A stretch of 64,000 nt of DNA, from positions 186,001 through 250,000 of the forward strand of contig NZ_JAMBOX010000004.1 of assembly GCF_023715785.1 (NCBI RefSeq). Direction: 5' to 3'. Made by a program: the position numbers and the translations under genes. A model generated the notes under the pieces. It was given only the letters and a program-made list of their open reading frames with translations. It was not told where the DNA came from and did not search any database. Within the stretch, counting starts at the first letter, position 1, and each line of letters opens with the position of its first letter. The stretch is from Neobacillus niacini. GTDB lineage: Bacteria > Bacillota > Bacilli > Bacillales > Cytobacillaceae. Below, piece after piece: positions 56,434 through 64,000 of this stretch.

Positions 56434-57246
56434 TTATGGCTGTGAATTCGTTGCTGCCGGCTGCTGAATTAATGGATTGATTTTACCTGCAGGTGCCGGG
56501 GCATCAATTTTTGGCAGGTCCGCTGCCAAGTCAGCCAAGTCAGGCATGTAGAATGCCGAAATGGTCAGTGAATAGGTCAATTTTTCAGCCAGTTGGTCAG
56601 CAGTTGTGGCCTCCTGTCCGCCCGAATAATTGATTGCTTCCACGACAACAATCCGTTTTAAGGATTCCAGTGTTTGGACAAATTTTTCTAGTTCCACATA
56701 GCTCGGTGATTCCACCGATAGCTGTACAGTCAATTTTTTTAATGAAGGTGATGCCGGCTGTTGCGCATGGGCCGAGTCAGCTGTTTTCTGGTCTGGAGCA
56801 CCTTCTGCGGCGGCCGGTGTTTGACTGGCTGCATTTGGATCTGCCTGACCAATAGGATTTTGCTGGGGAGCTTCCCCTTCCGCTGCAGGCTGGGAAGTTT
56901 CCATAGCCAATTCACCGTCCTTGGAGAAGCTCATTGACAAAATTTGACTGTTGGAAACGGCTTCCGCTTTTTCCAGGTCCAAGATCAATTGTTCTTGTAA
57001 TGGCAAGATTGGGAGCACCTTTTGCAGCTCTCTTGTGCCTTCGACAACCTGGTTTGTATTGTCCACTTTCTTTTGCGTAACAGCTTCTAGAAGTTTTTGT
57101 TCCATTTTCAGGGATTGCTGCTTGGTTTTCAAATCAGTTTTTAAAGGCGACAGCTTTATAAATTGAGCATAGACAATTACCAGGATCACAACAAGGGCAA
57201 CAGCGGCCAAGATTAAATTGTCCCGTTTAGAGAAATGAAGCTTCAT
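56434..57246 (-). CDS. pilO: PilO-like type IV pilus alignment protein
   Basis: A 270-residue inner-membrane protein: short cytoplasmic start, one membrane helix near 10-28 (LILAAVALVVILVIVYAQFI), a coiled coil near 35-60, and a ferredoxin-like domain split by an Ala/Pro/Gln-rich stretch (about 115-168). With PilN it forms the ring that joins PilM to the pilus base. ATG 57246 overlaps the pilN stop by 4 bases. Family call rests on fold pattern and on position after pilM and pilN. Confidence 0.8.
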   Translation of the reverse strand: MKLHFSKRDNLILAAVALVVILVIVYAQFIKLSPLKTDLKTKQQSLKMEQKLLEAVTQKKVDNTNQVVEGTRELQKVLPILPLQEQLILDLEKAEAVSNSQILSMSFSKDGELAMETSQPAAEGEAPQQNPIGQADPNAASQTPAAAEGAPDQKTADSAHAQQPASPSLKKLTVQLSVESPSYVELEKFVQTLESLKRIVVVEAINYSGGQEATTADQLAEKLTYSLTISAFYMPDLADLAADLPKIDAPAPAGKINPLIQQPAATNSQP

Positions 57247-58031
57247 GAACCGCTCACTCCCTTCTCATCCTTTTGGGCAATTTCCTTCACCTTGGCTTTG
57301 TTAAGCGTAATTTCAAACTGTCCGTTATACCGCGGCAAATATGGACTTATCACTACGTTGTTTCCTGTTGCAGAAGTAACAGATACAGCTAATGAGTTAT
57401 TCGAACCGGTTGTATTTGTCTCAGTCCCAGCTGGCGCTGTTCCCCCAGTCGTAGTGTCAGTGGGATTTGTCTGGCTCTGATTTGCAGGATTTGCAGCAGC
57501 ATTGGCAGCTGCATCTGTTCCGGTTTGAGTTCCCTCTGTATTTTCATCTTTTTGCTCAACTGCAGCTAATGAACTTAGATTTACATCTTGAATCCACTCT
57601 GATTCCTTTAAGCTATTTAAAAAGTAAGCAGCTTCTCTAGAACTGTCAAATTGAACAGCTAATGTGATTGTCCCTGCTTCGGTATAGCCAAAGGACTGAA
57701 TAAATCCACGCTCAGGCAATAACGAGGTAAGATGACGCATCACAGGAATCGTTTGGATTGGATACGTATCGGCCCAGTCAATTGCACTTTTCAGCTTGCT
57801 GACTGAATCGGCAGACTCCACAACGTCGCTTTTCTGCTCCTGTTTTTCCCTGACTTTTTGTGTCATGGAAATTTCACGAGTCACAGAATCTATATTTGCC
57901 TGTGTTGAACTAATTTGAAAGTAGTAGAATACACTCGCAAATATCAATGCCAAAACAAAGAGTGCCAAAACGATAAAAAAGGCAATTTTCTTCGGTTCTT
58001 TTTGGGGCAGCAGGTTAATTTCAACTAACAT
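57243..58031 (-). CDS. pilN: PilN-like type IV pilus alignment protein
   Basis: The N-terminus VEINLLPQKE is the PilN motif that inserts into PilM; a membrane helix follows (about 18-40), then a coiled coil and a ferredoxin-like domain. A Thr/Asn/Gly-rich stretch (about 160-214) interrupts the outer domain. It is 262 residues. ATG 58031 overlaps the pilM stop by 1 base. The motif and neighbours make the call firm. Confidence 0.88.
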   Translation of the reverse strand: MLVEINLLPQKEPKKIAFFIVLALFVLALIFASVFYYFQISSTQANIDSVTREISMTQKVREKQEQKSDVVESADSVSKLKSAIDWADTYPIQTIPVMRHLTSLLPERGFIQSFGYTEAGTITLAVQFDSSREAAYFLNSLKESEWIQDVNLSSLAAVEQKDENTEGTQTGTDAAANAAANPANQSQTNPTDTTTGGTAPAGTETNTTGSNNSLAVSVTSATGNNVVISPYLPRYNGQFEITLNKAKVKEIAQKDEKGVSGS

Positions 58032-59026
58032 TAAACCACCCCTTTTAAAGCGAGTCCAAGCGGTACCAATAAATGATCTGGAACGGTATCTTTTTTATCC
58101 ATAAATTCCGGATTAAATGTAATCTTTTCGACCGGCACCTCAAAGCGTTCATTGATTTCGGCTTCCACCGCTTGAAGCATCGGATGATCACCTAGCAAGA
58201 GAATCTTTGAAATGTCATGACTTTCATTATTTAGCGTATATCGGTAGTAATCGATCAGTTTATTCATTTCTTTAAAAATATCTTCAAACTGGATCACAAG
58301 TTCATCAACGTCACCCAAGTATTTGCATACAATTAGCCCTTGAAGGTCCCGCTTTACCTCCCATTGATCAACATCAAATGGCATAGCAAAGCTGCGCATC
58401 ACCAGTGGAACAGACCCTTCAAAAATACTGAGATTGACACTTGTTAAATCAAACTGAACGGAAAACATAACTTCATTTTCTGAAGGCTGATTTAGTTGAT
58501 GATATAACCGATATAAAGCCAACGGCGAAATATCTGCAGCAACAGAATGAAGCTTTAGCCGCGAGAACAAATTTTCATACGCCATTACGTATTCCTCAGG
58601 TGCAGCAAATAACAGCAGATCTTTTGTCTTGCCATTAGTGCCTAGCGGATAAATATCAAAGACCGGCTCCTCGAAGGGCAGGTGAATGGTAGAACCAAGT
58701 TCCAAGTACAAATAACCCTTTAACTCATCATCGAGAATATCGGCAGGTACATTAATTTTCCGGATAATGACAAGCTGATCGGGCACTATAAAACGAATCG
58801 AGCGGCGCTGGATTTTCCATTCATCGATACACTCTTCCAGTATGCTAGTTAGGGCATCGAGATTGACGATTTTTCCATCAGTGATGATGCCCGGTGTCAG
58901 GAACCGTTCTCCCCACCTTTGGGCGACAGGAGGATTGGCCTGCTTTAACTCCAGAAAGCGAACGGAATGGTCGTTAAGCATCAAATTAATTATTCGGTTT
59001 TTAGTTGAAAACAGGGAAAAAGCCAT
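58031..59026 (-). CDS. pilM: PilM-like actin-fold type IV pilus protein
   Basis: A 331-residue cytoplasmic protein of the PilM/FtsA-like ASKHA fold that binds PilN's N-terminus and links it to the motor ATPases. Visible: MAFSLFSTKNRIINLMLNDH at the start, RRSIRFIVPDQLVIIRKINV near 75, and a YRYTLNNESHDISKILLLGD segment near 257 typical of the last subdomain. ATG 59026 follows TAAGGGG. It is 16 bases after the prepilin peptidase gene. Confidence 0.85.
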   Translation of the reverse strand: MAFSLFSTKNRIINLMLNDHSVRFLELKQANPPVAQRWGERFLTPGIITDGKIVNLDALTSILEECIDEWKIQRRSIRFIVPDQLVIIRKINVPADILDDELKGYLYLELGSTIHLPFEEPVFDIYPLGTNGKTKDLLLFAAPEEYVMAYENLFSRLKLHSVAADISPLALYRLYHQLNQPSENEVMFSVQFDLTSVNLSIFEGSVPLVMRSFAMPFDVDQWEVKRDLQGLIVCKYLGDVDELVIQFEDIFKEMNKLIDYYRYTLNNESHDISKILLLGDHPMLQAVEAEINERFEVPVEKITFNPEFMDKKDTVPDHLLVPLGLALKGVV

Positions 59027-59042
59027 GTAAAAAACCCCTTAG

Positions 59043-59807
59043 TTAAAATCCGTTACGTGAAAAATTTATATAAAAATCAATAATTTCCGAACCCCAAAAA
59101 TAAGCTGACAGCGTACCCGCTGCGATGAACGGTCCAAATGGAATAGGCTGCCGTTTTTTTACAATTTTAAATAGCATGGCAAGGCCGCCAATGACAGCAC
59201 CGTATAAGGTGGATAAAAAGAATGAAAGTAGGACAAGTTTAAAACCAAGGACAAATCCTAGTACAGCATAAAGCTTGACATCACCAAAGCCCATGCCACC
59301 TTTGCTGACAAGTGCAATAATCAGCAGAAGGGTAAAGCCTGTCACCGCCCCTAGAAGGCTATCCCACCACGGGGATAGCGGAATAAAAATTCGTTCCAAT
59401 AAAAAAATCCCTGCAAACCAAATTAAAATTTTATCAGGGATGATCATATAATGAATATCTGAAACTATGATAATCATAAACAACGAAATGAGTGTTAAGG
59501 CGACTACTAACTCTCCTGACCATCCTACAAAAAGTGGTGCCACTGCAAAGAGAATGCCCGTAAGCAATTCCATAATTGGATAGATAGGGGAAATCCGCGA
59601 CTGACAGCCGCGGCATTTCCCTTTTTGAAGCAGGTATGATATTACTGGAATCATTTCATAAGCTTTAAGTTGATGCCCACATTTTGGACATGATGATTTT
59701 GGAGCTACAATTGACCTTTTCAAGGGTACTCTAAGTCCTACCACATTAAAGAAGGAACCAAAAATAATTCCATAACAGAAGGACAATAAGCTTATTAGAC
59801 TATTCAT
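59043..59807 (-). CDS. Prepilin peptidase (PilD/ComC type)
   Basis: Membrane aspartic protease that cuts prepilins ahead of Phe and methylates the new N-terminus. The 254 residues have the N-terminal zinc domain (CPKCGHQ near 39 and CRGC near 66) and the two catalytic aspartates, in VSDIHYMIIPDK near 115 and GFGDVKLYAVLG near 175 (GxGD motif). Seven to eight membrane helices follow the usual pattern. It starts 8 bases after the pilin gene and has no clear ribosome binding site, so translation may be coupled. It stands where B. subtilis has comC. Confidence 0.95.
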   Translation of the reverse strand: MNSLISLLSFCYGIIFGSFFNVVGLRVPLKRSIVAPKSSCPKCGHQLKAYEMIPVISYLLQKGKCRGCQSRISPIYPIMELLTGILFAVAPLFVGWSGELVVALTLISLFMIIIVSDIHYMIIPDKILIWFAGIFLLERIFIPLSPWWDSLLGAVTGFTLLLIIALVSKGGMGFGDVKLYAVLGFVLGFKLVLLSFFLSTLYGAVIGGLAMLFKIVKKRQPIPFGPFIAAGTLSAYFWGSEIIDFYINFSRNGF

Positions 59808-59814
59808 GTAACTA

Positions 59815-60312
59815 TTATGGAGTTACAGATACAACTTTAGTTTTATCAATTTTAGACAATTCTTCCACAGCAATTTGTCTCTTTGAACCATATAATGCAA
59901 CTTTATAAGTTAATTTACCAGCGTTATTTGATACTATTACGTATGATTTATTTGTCGTAACCGCTGTCGTAGAATCTACTACAGTAGTTGCAGCGTCTGA
60001 AACATATGCTCCACCATCAGGGTCTTTAATAGTATCAAGGTATCCTGCAGTTTTCAAATAGTTTATTGAGAATACATTTGACTTGCCCGCTGCAGGCATT
60101 GCAGTTTGATCCTCAGTGATTGCCATTCTAGCAGCACTTACCAACATATCGGCATTAGACAAATGAGCATTTACTTTTGAATTATCAATTACATTTCCAA
60201 TTGCTGGAATAGCTATTGCGGCAAGAATACCTAAAATAACAATAACTGCTAGTAATTCAATCAAAGTAAAACCCTTTTCCTGTTTAAGTTTTAAACCTAA
60301 ATTTTCAACCAT
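59815..60312 (-). CDS. Type IV prepilin (major pilin candidate)
   Basis: A 165-residue prepilin with a 14-residue leader ending in Gly14, then FTLIELLAVIVILGILAAIA, with Glu at +5. It is cleaved by the neighbouring peptidase. The mature protein has the long N-terminal helix and a small C-terminal domain that contains no cysteine. ATG 60312 follows AAAGGAG. A promoter lies directly upstream, so it can be made in larger amounts than the machinery. No second prepilin lies in the window. Confidence 0.92.
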   Translation of the reverse strand: MVENLGLKLKQEKGFTLIELLAVIVILGILAAIAIPAIGNVIDNSKVNAHLSNADMLVSAARMAITEDQTAMPAAGKSNVFSINYLKTAGYLDTIKDPDGGAYVSDAATTVVDSTTAVTTNKSYVIVSNNAGKLTYKVALYGSKRQIAVEELSKIDKTKVVSVTP

Positions 60313-60359
60313 TTTTCCATCTCCTTTTGGTCTATTAAACCTAGTATTATTTCTCTATG

Positions 60360-60388
60360 AGTATACAATATTTGTAATCTGGTGGAAA
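60360..60388 (-). promoter_or_regulatory. Promoter in front of the pilin gene
   Basis: -10 TATACT (60360-60365) with TG at the extended position, and -35 TTTCCA (60383-60388) at 17-base spacing. The 150-bp gap between pilC and the pilin holds no other feature I can name. Confidence 0.65.
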
Positions 60389-60463
60389 GAGTTTTTTAAA
60401 GAGTTAAGTCATTATTTGTAGTTTTGGTACTATTTTTGTAGATTGTTTGTCATAATTTTATAC

Positions 60464-61669
60464 TTAAATCATTTGGTCGAACATTGAGAACATCGGAACC
60501 ATAATTGCCATAACAATTGTACCGACAAGAGCCGCCAAAAATACAATCATGATTGGCTCTATTAATGACTTTAACTTATCTGTACCAATTTCGACTTCTT
60601 TCTCATAGAAGTCGGCAATTTTTGATAACATCGTGTCAAGGGCACCCGTTTCCTCACCAATGGAAATCATTTGTGTTACAAGCGGTGGAAAAGCCCAATG
60701 CATTTTCATTGGTTCTGTCATCGATCTTCCTTGTTCAAGAGAACTGCGGGAATCCCGGATCACTTTTGCTATGACCTCATTTTCAACTACTTTTTCCACA
60801 ATCGACATCGCTTGGAGAATCGGTACTGAACTGGAAAACAATGAACTTAAGGTTCGGACCATACGAGCAATCGCAGCCTTTTGCATCATTTTTCCAAATA
60901 TAGGCATTTTTAATATAAAGTAATCCAAATAATATTTGGTACGGTTATTCTTTTTAATAGCAATAATCGAAAGATACACTAATAGAAATAATCCAATTAT
61001 CAGCCACCAGAATGACTGCATAAATTCACTGGCACTTAGGACAAATTTTGTAATCCCCGGAAGCTCTGCACCCATGTCTGCAAACATGTTTACAAACGTA
61101 GGTACTACAGAAACCAATAAGTATATGACTGCAAGAACCGCAATAATTCCAATCACAAGCGGATAGGTGAGCGCCGAGACAATTTTTTGTCTTGTGTAAT
61201 GCTGCTTTTCAAAATAATCCGCCAGCCGTTCGAGGGTTCCGTCCAAATTACCGCTGACCTCACCAGATTTCACCATATTAATAAACATTGGTGAAAATAT
61301 TTTTTTATGTTTTGCTACCGCTTCTGACAAAGGATTTCCTTCTCTTAAATCCTGTTCCACGTCAAATAATGCTTTTTTCATTGTCTTGCTTTCTGTTTGG
61401 AAAGCCAGAATAACAGTTGCTTCTACAACAGTTACACCTGCCTTTAATAGGGTGGCAAACTGCCTTAAAAAGATGACAAACTGTTCAAGTTTGACTGGGG
61501 TACCAATGGAAATATCTTTCGTTAGCAGAGTTTCGGGCATTTCATTCATTTCAATGACCCGAATCCCTTCTTCTTTAAGCTTGAACATCGCATCGCGCTT
61601 AGAAGTAGCGTAAACGGTACCCTGCCGCTTCCCGGTCCGGTCACGTCCTGTATACTTATATCTAGCCAT
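60464..61669 (-). CDS. pilC: Type IV pilus platform protein PilC
   Basis: Inner-membrane platform of the pilus, GspF family, 401 residues. It begins MARYKYTGRDRTGKRQGTVY and has two T2SSF domains (about 65-190 and 270-395), each ending in membrane helices (ALTYPLVIGIIAVLAVIYLL near 170 and SLIEPIMIVFLAALVGTIV near 365). MVKSGEVSGNLDGTLERLAD and ISIGEETGALDTMLSKIADF are the paired family motifs. ATG 61669 follows AGGAGAAGGA; it overlaps pilT by 8 bases. Confidence 0.95.
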   Translation of the reverse strand: MARYKYTGRDRTGKRQGTVYATSKRDAMFKLKEEGIRVIEMNEMPETLLTKDISIGTPVKLEQFVIFLRQFATLLKAGVTVVEATVILAFQTESKTMKKALFDVEQDLREGNPLSEAVAKHKKIFSPMFINMVKSGEVSGNLDGTLERLADYFEKQHYTRQKIVSALTYPLVIGIIAVLAVIYLLVSVVPTFVNMFADMGAELPGITKFVLSASEFMQSFWWLIIGLFLLVYLSIIAIKKNNRTKYYLDYFILKMPIFGKMMQKAAIARMVRTLSSLFSSSVPILQAMSIVEKVVENEVIAKVIRDSRSSLEQGRSMTEPMKMHWAFPPLVTQMISIGEETGALDTMLSKIADFYEKEVEIGTDKLKSLIEPIMIVFLAALVGTIVMAIMVPMFSMFDQMI

Positions 61670-62708
61670 TAGCTTCCTTCTCCTGTAAATATTGCTGAGC
61701 TGCTTCTTTTTGAATAACCCCTCTTTCAATCAGCTCCCGAATACTCATTTCAAGCGTATGCATCCCTTGGGCACGGGAGGTCTGCATAGTACTTTGAATT
61801 TGGTGTATTTTCTCATTTCGGATTAGATTGGCTATTGCCGGATTATTAACCAATATTTCCGTGGCAGCTCGCCTCCCCTTTTTATCACTCGTTGGAAATA
61901 ATCGTTGTGAAATAATTCCAACCAATACAGATGCTATCTGTATTCGAATTTGAGCCTGCTGAGCCGAAGGAAACACATCAATGACCCTGTTGATTGTTGT
62001 TGGTGCACTTGATGTATGAAGTGTCCCTAAAACAAGGTGACCTGTTTCAGCCGCAGTAATGGCAATCCCAATTGTCTCTAAATCACGCATCTCGCCGACG
62101 AGAATAACGTCAGGGTCCTGACGAAGCGCAGCCTTTAATCCGCTAGCGTAACTGCCGGTGTCGAAACCAACTTCACGCTGATCAATAATTGAATTACCAT
62201 GTTTGTGAAGATATTCAATTGGATCTTCTAGCGTAATTATATGTTTCCGCATCGTTCGATTCATATAATCAATCATTGAAGCTAGGGTTGTAGATTTCCC
62301 ACTTCCTGTCGGACCTGTAACAAGAATTAGACCTTGTGGCTTTTCTACAAGTCTCGGGATCATTGAAGGTAAATTCAATGATTCCATCGTGGGAACAGTA
62401 GAAGCAACAACCCTAAGAGCCATTGATACGCTTTTTCTCTGATGATAGGCATTTACACGAAATCTTGAACTGCCCGGAACCCCATAAGAGAAATCCAGTT
62501 CCCCTTTTTCCTTAAACATGTCCCACATATTTTCAGGAATGATTGCTTTGGCCATTGATTCAGTATCAGCAGGAAGTAATTTCTCAGTTCCATATCTTTT
62601 TAAATCACCATTTATGCGAAGAACCGGGGGTACACCAACTGTTAAATGAATATCTGAAGCTTTATATTCAACAGCTGCTCTTAATATTGCATCAATTCTT
62701 TCCTTCAT
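61662..62708 (-). CDS. pilT: Type IV pilus retraction ATPase PilT
   Basis: Hexameric ATPase that drives pilus retraction and twitching. The 348 residues have Walker A GPTGSGKSTT near 130, the Asp box EDPIEYLH near 162, Walker B VGEMRDLET near 200, HTSSA His box near 228, and the C-terminal AIANLIRNEK segment near 290, which is PilT-specific and needed for retraction. ATG 62708 follows GGAGAAGG. It has no counterpart in B. subtilis, where only the ComGA motor exists. Confidence 0.94.
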   Translation of the reverse strand: MKERIDAILRAAVEYKASDIHLTVGVPPVLRINGDLKRYGTEKLLPADTESMAKAIIPENMWDMFKEKGELDFSYGVPGSSRFRVNAYHQRKSVSMALRVVASTVPTMESLNLPSMIPRLVEKPQGLILVTGPTGSGKSTTLASMIDYMNRTMRKHIITLEDPIEYLHKHGNSIIDQREVGFDTGSYASGLKAALRQDPDVILVGEMRDLETIGIAITAAETGHLVLGTLHTSSAPTTINRVIDVFPSAQQAQIRIQIASVLVGIISQRLFPTSDKKGRRAATEILVNNPAIANLIRNEKIHQIQSTMQTSRAQGMHTLEMSIRELIERGVIQKEAAQQYLQEKEANG

Positions 62709-62719
62709 CGTTCCTTCTC

Positions 62720-64000
62720 CTAGTCTGGAATTGCCACTCGCAAAACTTCTTCCGTTGTCGTTAAACCTTGTTTTACTTTTAACATACCATCGTCTATTAA
62801 AAAGATGGTTTTGTTTTTAACGGCAATTTCCCTTAGCTTTTGAAATGATTCGCCATCCATGATCACTCTGCGCATATCATCACTGATGACTAAGACTTCA
62901 TGTAAGGCAATTCGACCTTTGTAGCCGGTCATATTACAAGAAGCACATCCCTTGCCGCGGATAACTTTATCTATTTTCATCCCGCGTCTAGCAAAGATCT
63001 CCTGCTCACGTTTTGACGGTTCCTGTTCTTCCATGCAATCTTGGCATACCTTACGGACAAGCCGCTGGGCTACAATCCCGCTTAATGTGGCTGCAAGCAA
63101 AAATGGCTCTACTCCCATGTCTAGTAATCGGGTAACTGTACCAAGAGAGTCATTGGTGTGAAGGGTACTTAATACCAAGTGTCCTGTCAATGAGGCGCGA
63201 ATCGATACTTCGGCCGTTTCTTTGTCACGGATTTCCCCAACCATGATAATATTTGGATCCTGACGGAGAATTGACCGTAAACCAGCGGCAAACGTCATAC
63301 CGACATTCTGGTTAACCTGCACCTGATTGATGCCTTCAAGCTGGTATTCAACAGGATCTTCAACCGTAATAATATTAACTGCATCACTATTTAACTTGTT
63401 GAGTGCCGCGTACAACGTCGAGGATTTTCCGGAACCTGTTGGTCCGGTAATTAAAACGATCCCCGTTGGTTTTTCAATCATTTCGTTAAACCGTTTAAGA
63501 TTCAAGGCATTGAACCCAAGCTTATTAATATTATTTAAGGTTGAACCCATATCAAGTAGACGCATGACAATTTTTTCACCATAGACTGTCGGAAGTGTTG
63601 ATACACGAAGGTCAACAGGATGGAAATCAAGATTTAACTTAATCCGTCCGTCCTGAGGGATTCTGTGTTCGGTAATATCAAGATTGGACATTATTTTAAT
63701 TCTTGCAGTAAATACACTCTGCATGCTTTTTGGGAGTACTCGTTCCGTTCTTAAAACACCGTCAATACGGTAGCGAACGACCACTTTTGTTTCCTGCGGA
63801 TCGATGTGAATATCACTTGCCCGCTGTACAACTGCATTTGACAATAGCTGATTAACCAGACGAACAATTGGTGAATCCAAATCTGTTATATCATCAGTTC
63901 TAGTTCTATCTTTTTCTGGCAGTTCACCAAGCAGTTCATCAAAATCATCATCAACATTATAATATTTATTAATTGCTCGAATAATTTCATCTTTTGTTGA
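62720..64000 (-). CDS. pilB: Type IV pilus assembly ATPase PilB (5' end outside window)
   Basis: GspE-family motor for pilus extension; the start codon lies beyond 64000 and the frame is open up to it (427 codons seen). Visible, counted from the TTG codon at 63880: VVRYRIDGVLRTE near 29, Walker A GPTGSGKSST near 146, Asp box VEDPVEYQLEG near 172, Walker B VGEIRDKET near 211, and the zinc site CQDCMEEQ...CASC near 281-317, which marks PilB rather than PilT. The acidic stretch NVDDDFDELLGELPEKD just upstream belongs to the N-terminal part. Confidence 0.95.
   Translation of the reverse strand, partial: STKDEIIRAINKYYNVDDDFDELLGELPEKDRTRTDDITDLDSPIVRLVNQLLSNAVVQRASDIHIDPQETKVVVRYRIDGVLRTERVLPKSMQSVFTARIKIMSNLDITEHRIPQDGRIKLNLDFHPVDLRVSTLPTVYGEKIVMRLLDMGSTLNNINKLGFNALNLKRFNEMIEKPTGIVLITGPTGSGKSSTLYAALNKLNSDAVNIITVEDPVEYQLEGINQVQVNQNVGMTFAAGLRSILRQDPNIIMVGEIRDKETAEVSIRASLTGHLVLSTLHTNDSLGTVTRLLDMGVEPFLLAATLSGIVAQRLVRKVCQDCMEEQEPSKREQEIFARRGMKIDKVIRGKGCASCNMTGYKGRIALHEVLVISDDMRRVIMDGESFQKLREIAVKNKTIFLIDDGMLKVKQGLTTTEEVLRVAIPD

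Overview
The window is a stretch of chromosome from an aerobic, endospore-forming member of the Bacillaceae, most likely Bacillus or a close relative such as Neobacillus. The reasons are gene order that follows the Bacillus subtilis yrrI to spoIIB region almost gene for gene, many sporulation genes (spoVB, bofC, a coxA-type lipoprotein, safA, spo0B, spoIVFA, spoIVFB, spoIIB), strong AGGAGG-type ribosome binding sites with frequent TTG and GTG starts, and Firmicute RNA elements (a T-box leader, an L21 leader and a 6S RNA next to aspS). Most genes lie on the minus strand. Genus assignment is inference.

Region by region. 1-8200: a membrane permease cut by the window edge, small proteins yrzQ and yrzR, yrrD, recD2 and the TPR protein yrrB, then the sulfur operon cymR-yrvO-mnmA (sulfur regulator, cysteine desulfurase, tRNA 2-thiolase). 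8300-13150: rarA, then a five-gene block absent from the B. subtilis order as I recall it (sodA, a prolyl-4-hydroxylase-like oxygenase, a HesB-like protein, a SufR-like regulator, an azoreductase). 13150-17740: tcdA, 6S RNA and aspS-hisS behind a T-box. 18100-28500: a cell-wall amidase, dtd-relA, apt-recJ, secDF and comN. 28600-36100: spoVB, yrbG, yrzE, then yajC-tgt-queA-yrzS-ruvB-ruvA. 36200-41150: spore genes bofC, coxA-like, a kinase-fold gene and an enlarged safA, then niaR. 41290-45890: pheA-pheB-obg-spo0B and rpmA-prp-rplU. 45890-54840: an RNase E/G gene, spoIVFB-spoIVFA, minD-minC, mreD-mreC-mreB, radC and maf. 55200-64000: spoIIB and then a type IV pilus operon read from right to left (pilB-pilT-pilC-pilin-prepilin peptidase-pilM-pilN-pilO), with pilB running off the right edge.

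How it works together: most of the window is housekeeping (translation, tRNA modification, DNA repair, stringent response, cell shape and division) interleaved with sporulation genes. The accessory parts are the redox block, the RNase E/G gene, the enlarged SafA and the pilus operon, which sits where B. subtilis has only the prepilin peptidase comC.

The most unusual signals outside genes are three intergenic repeat arrays: a duplicated 52-53 bp terminator-like unit (niaR/pheA), eight degenerate units at exactly 21 bp spacing (mreB/radC), and six units at 20-21 bp spacing (maf/spoIIB). The last two repeat once every two turns of the DNA helix. No insertion sequence, CRISPR array, tRNA or rRNA gene was seen.
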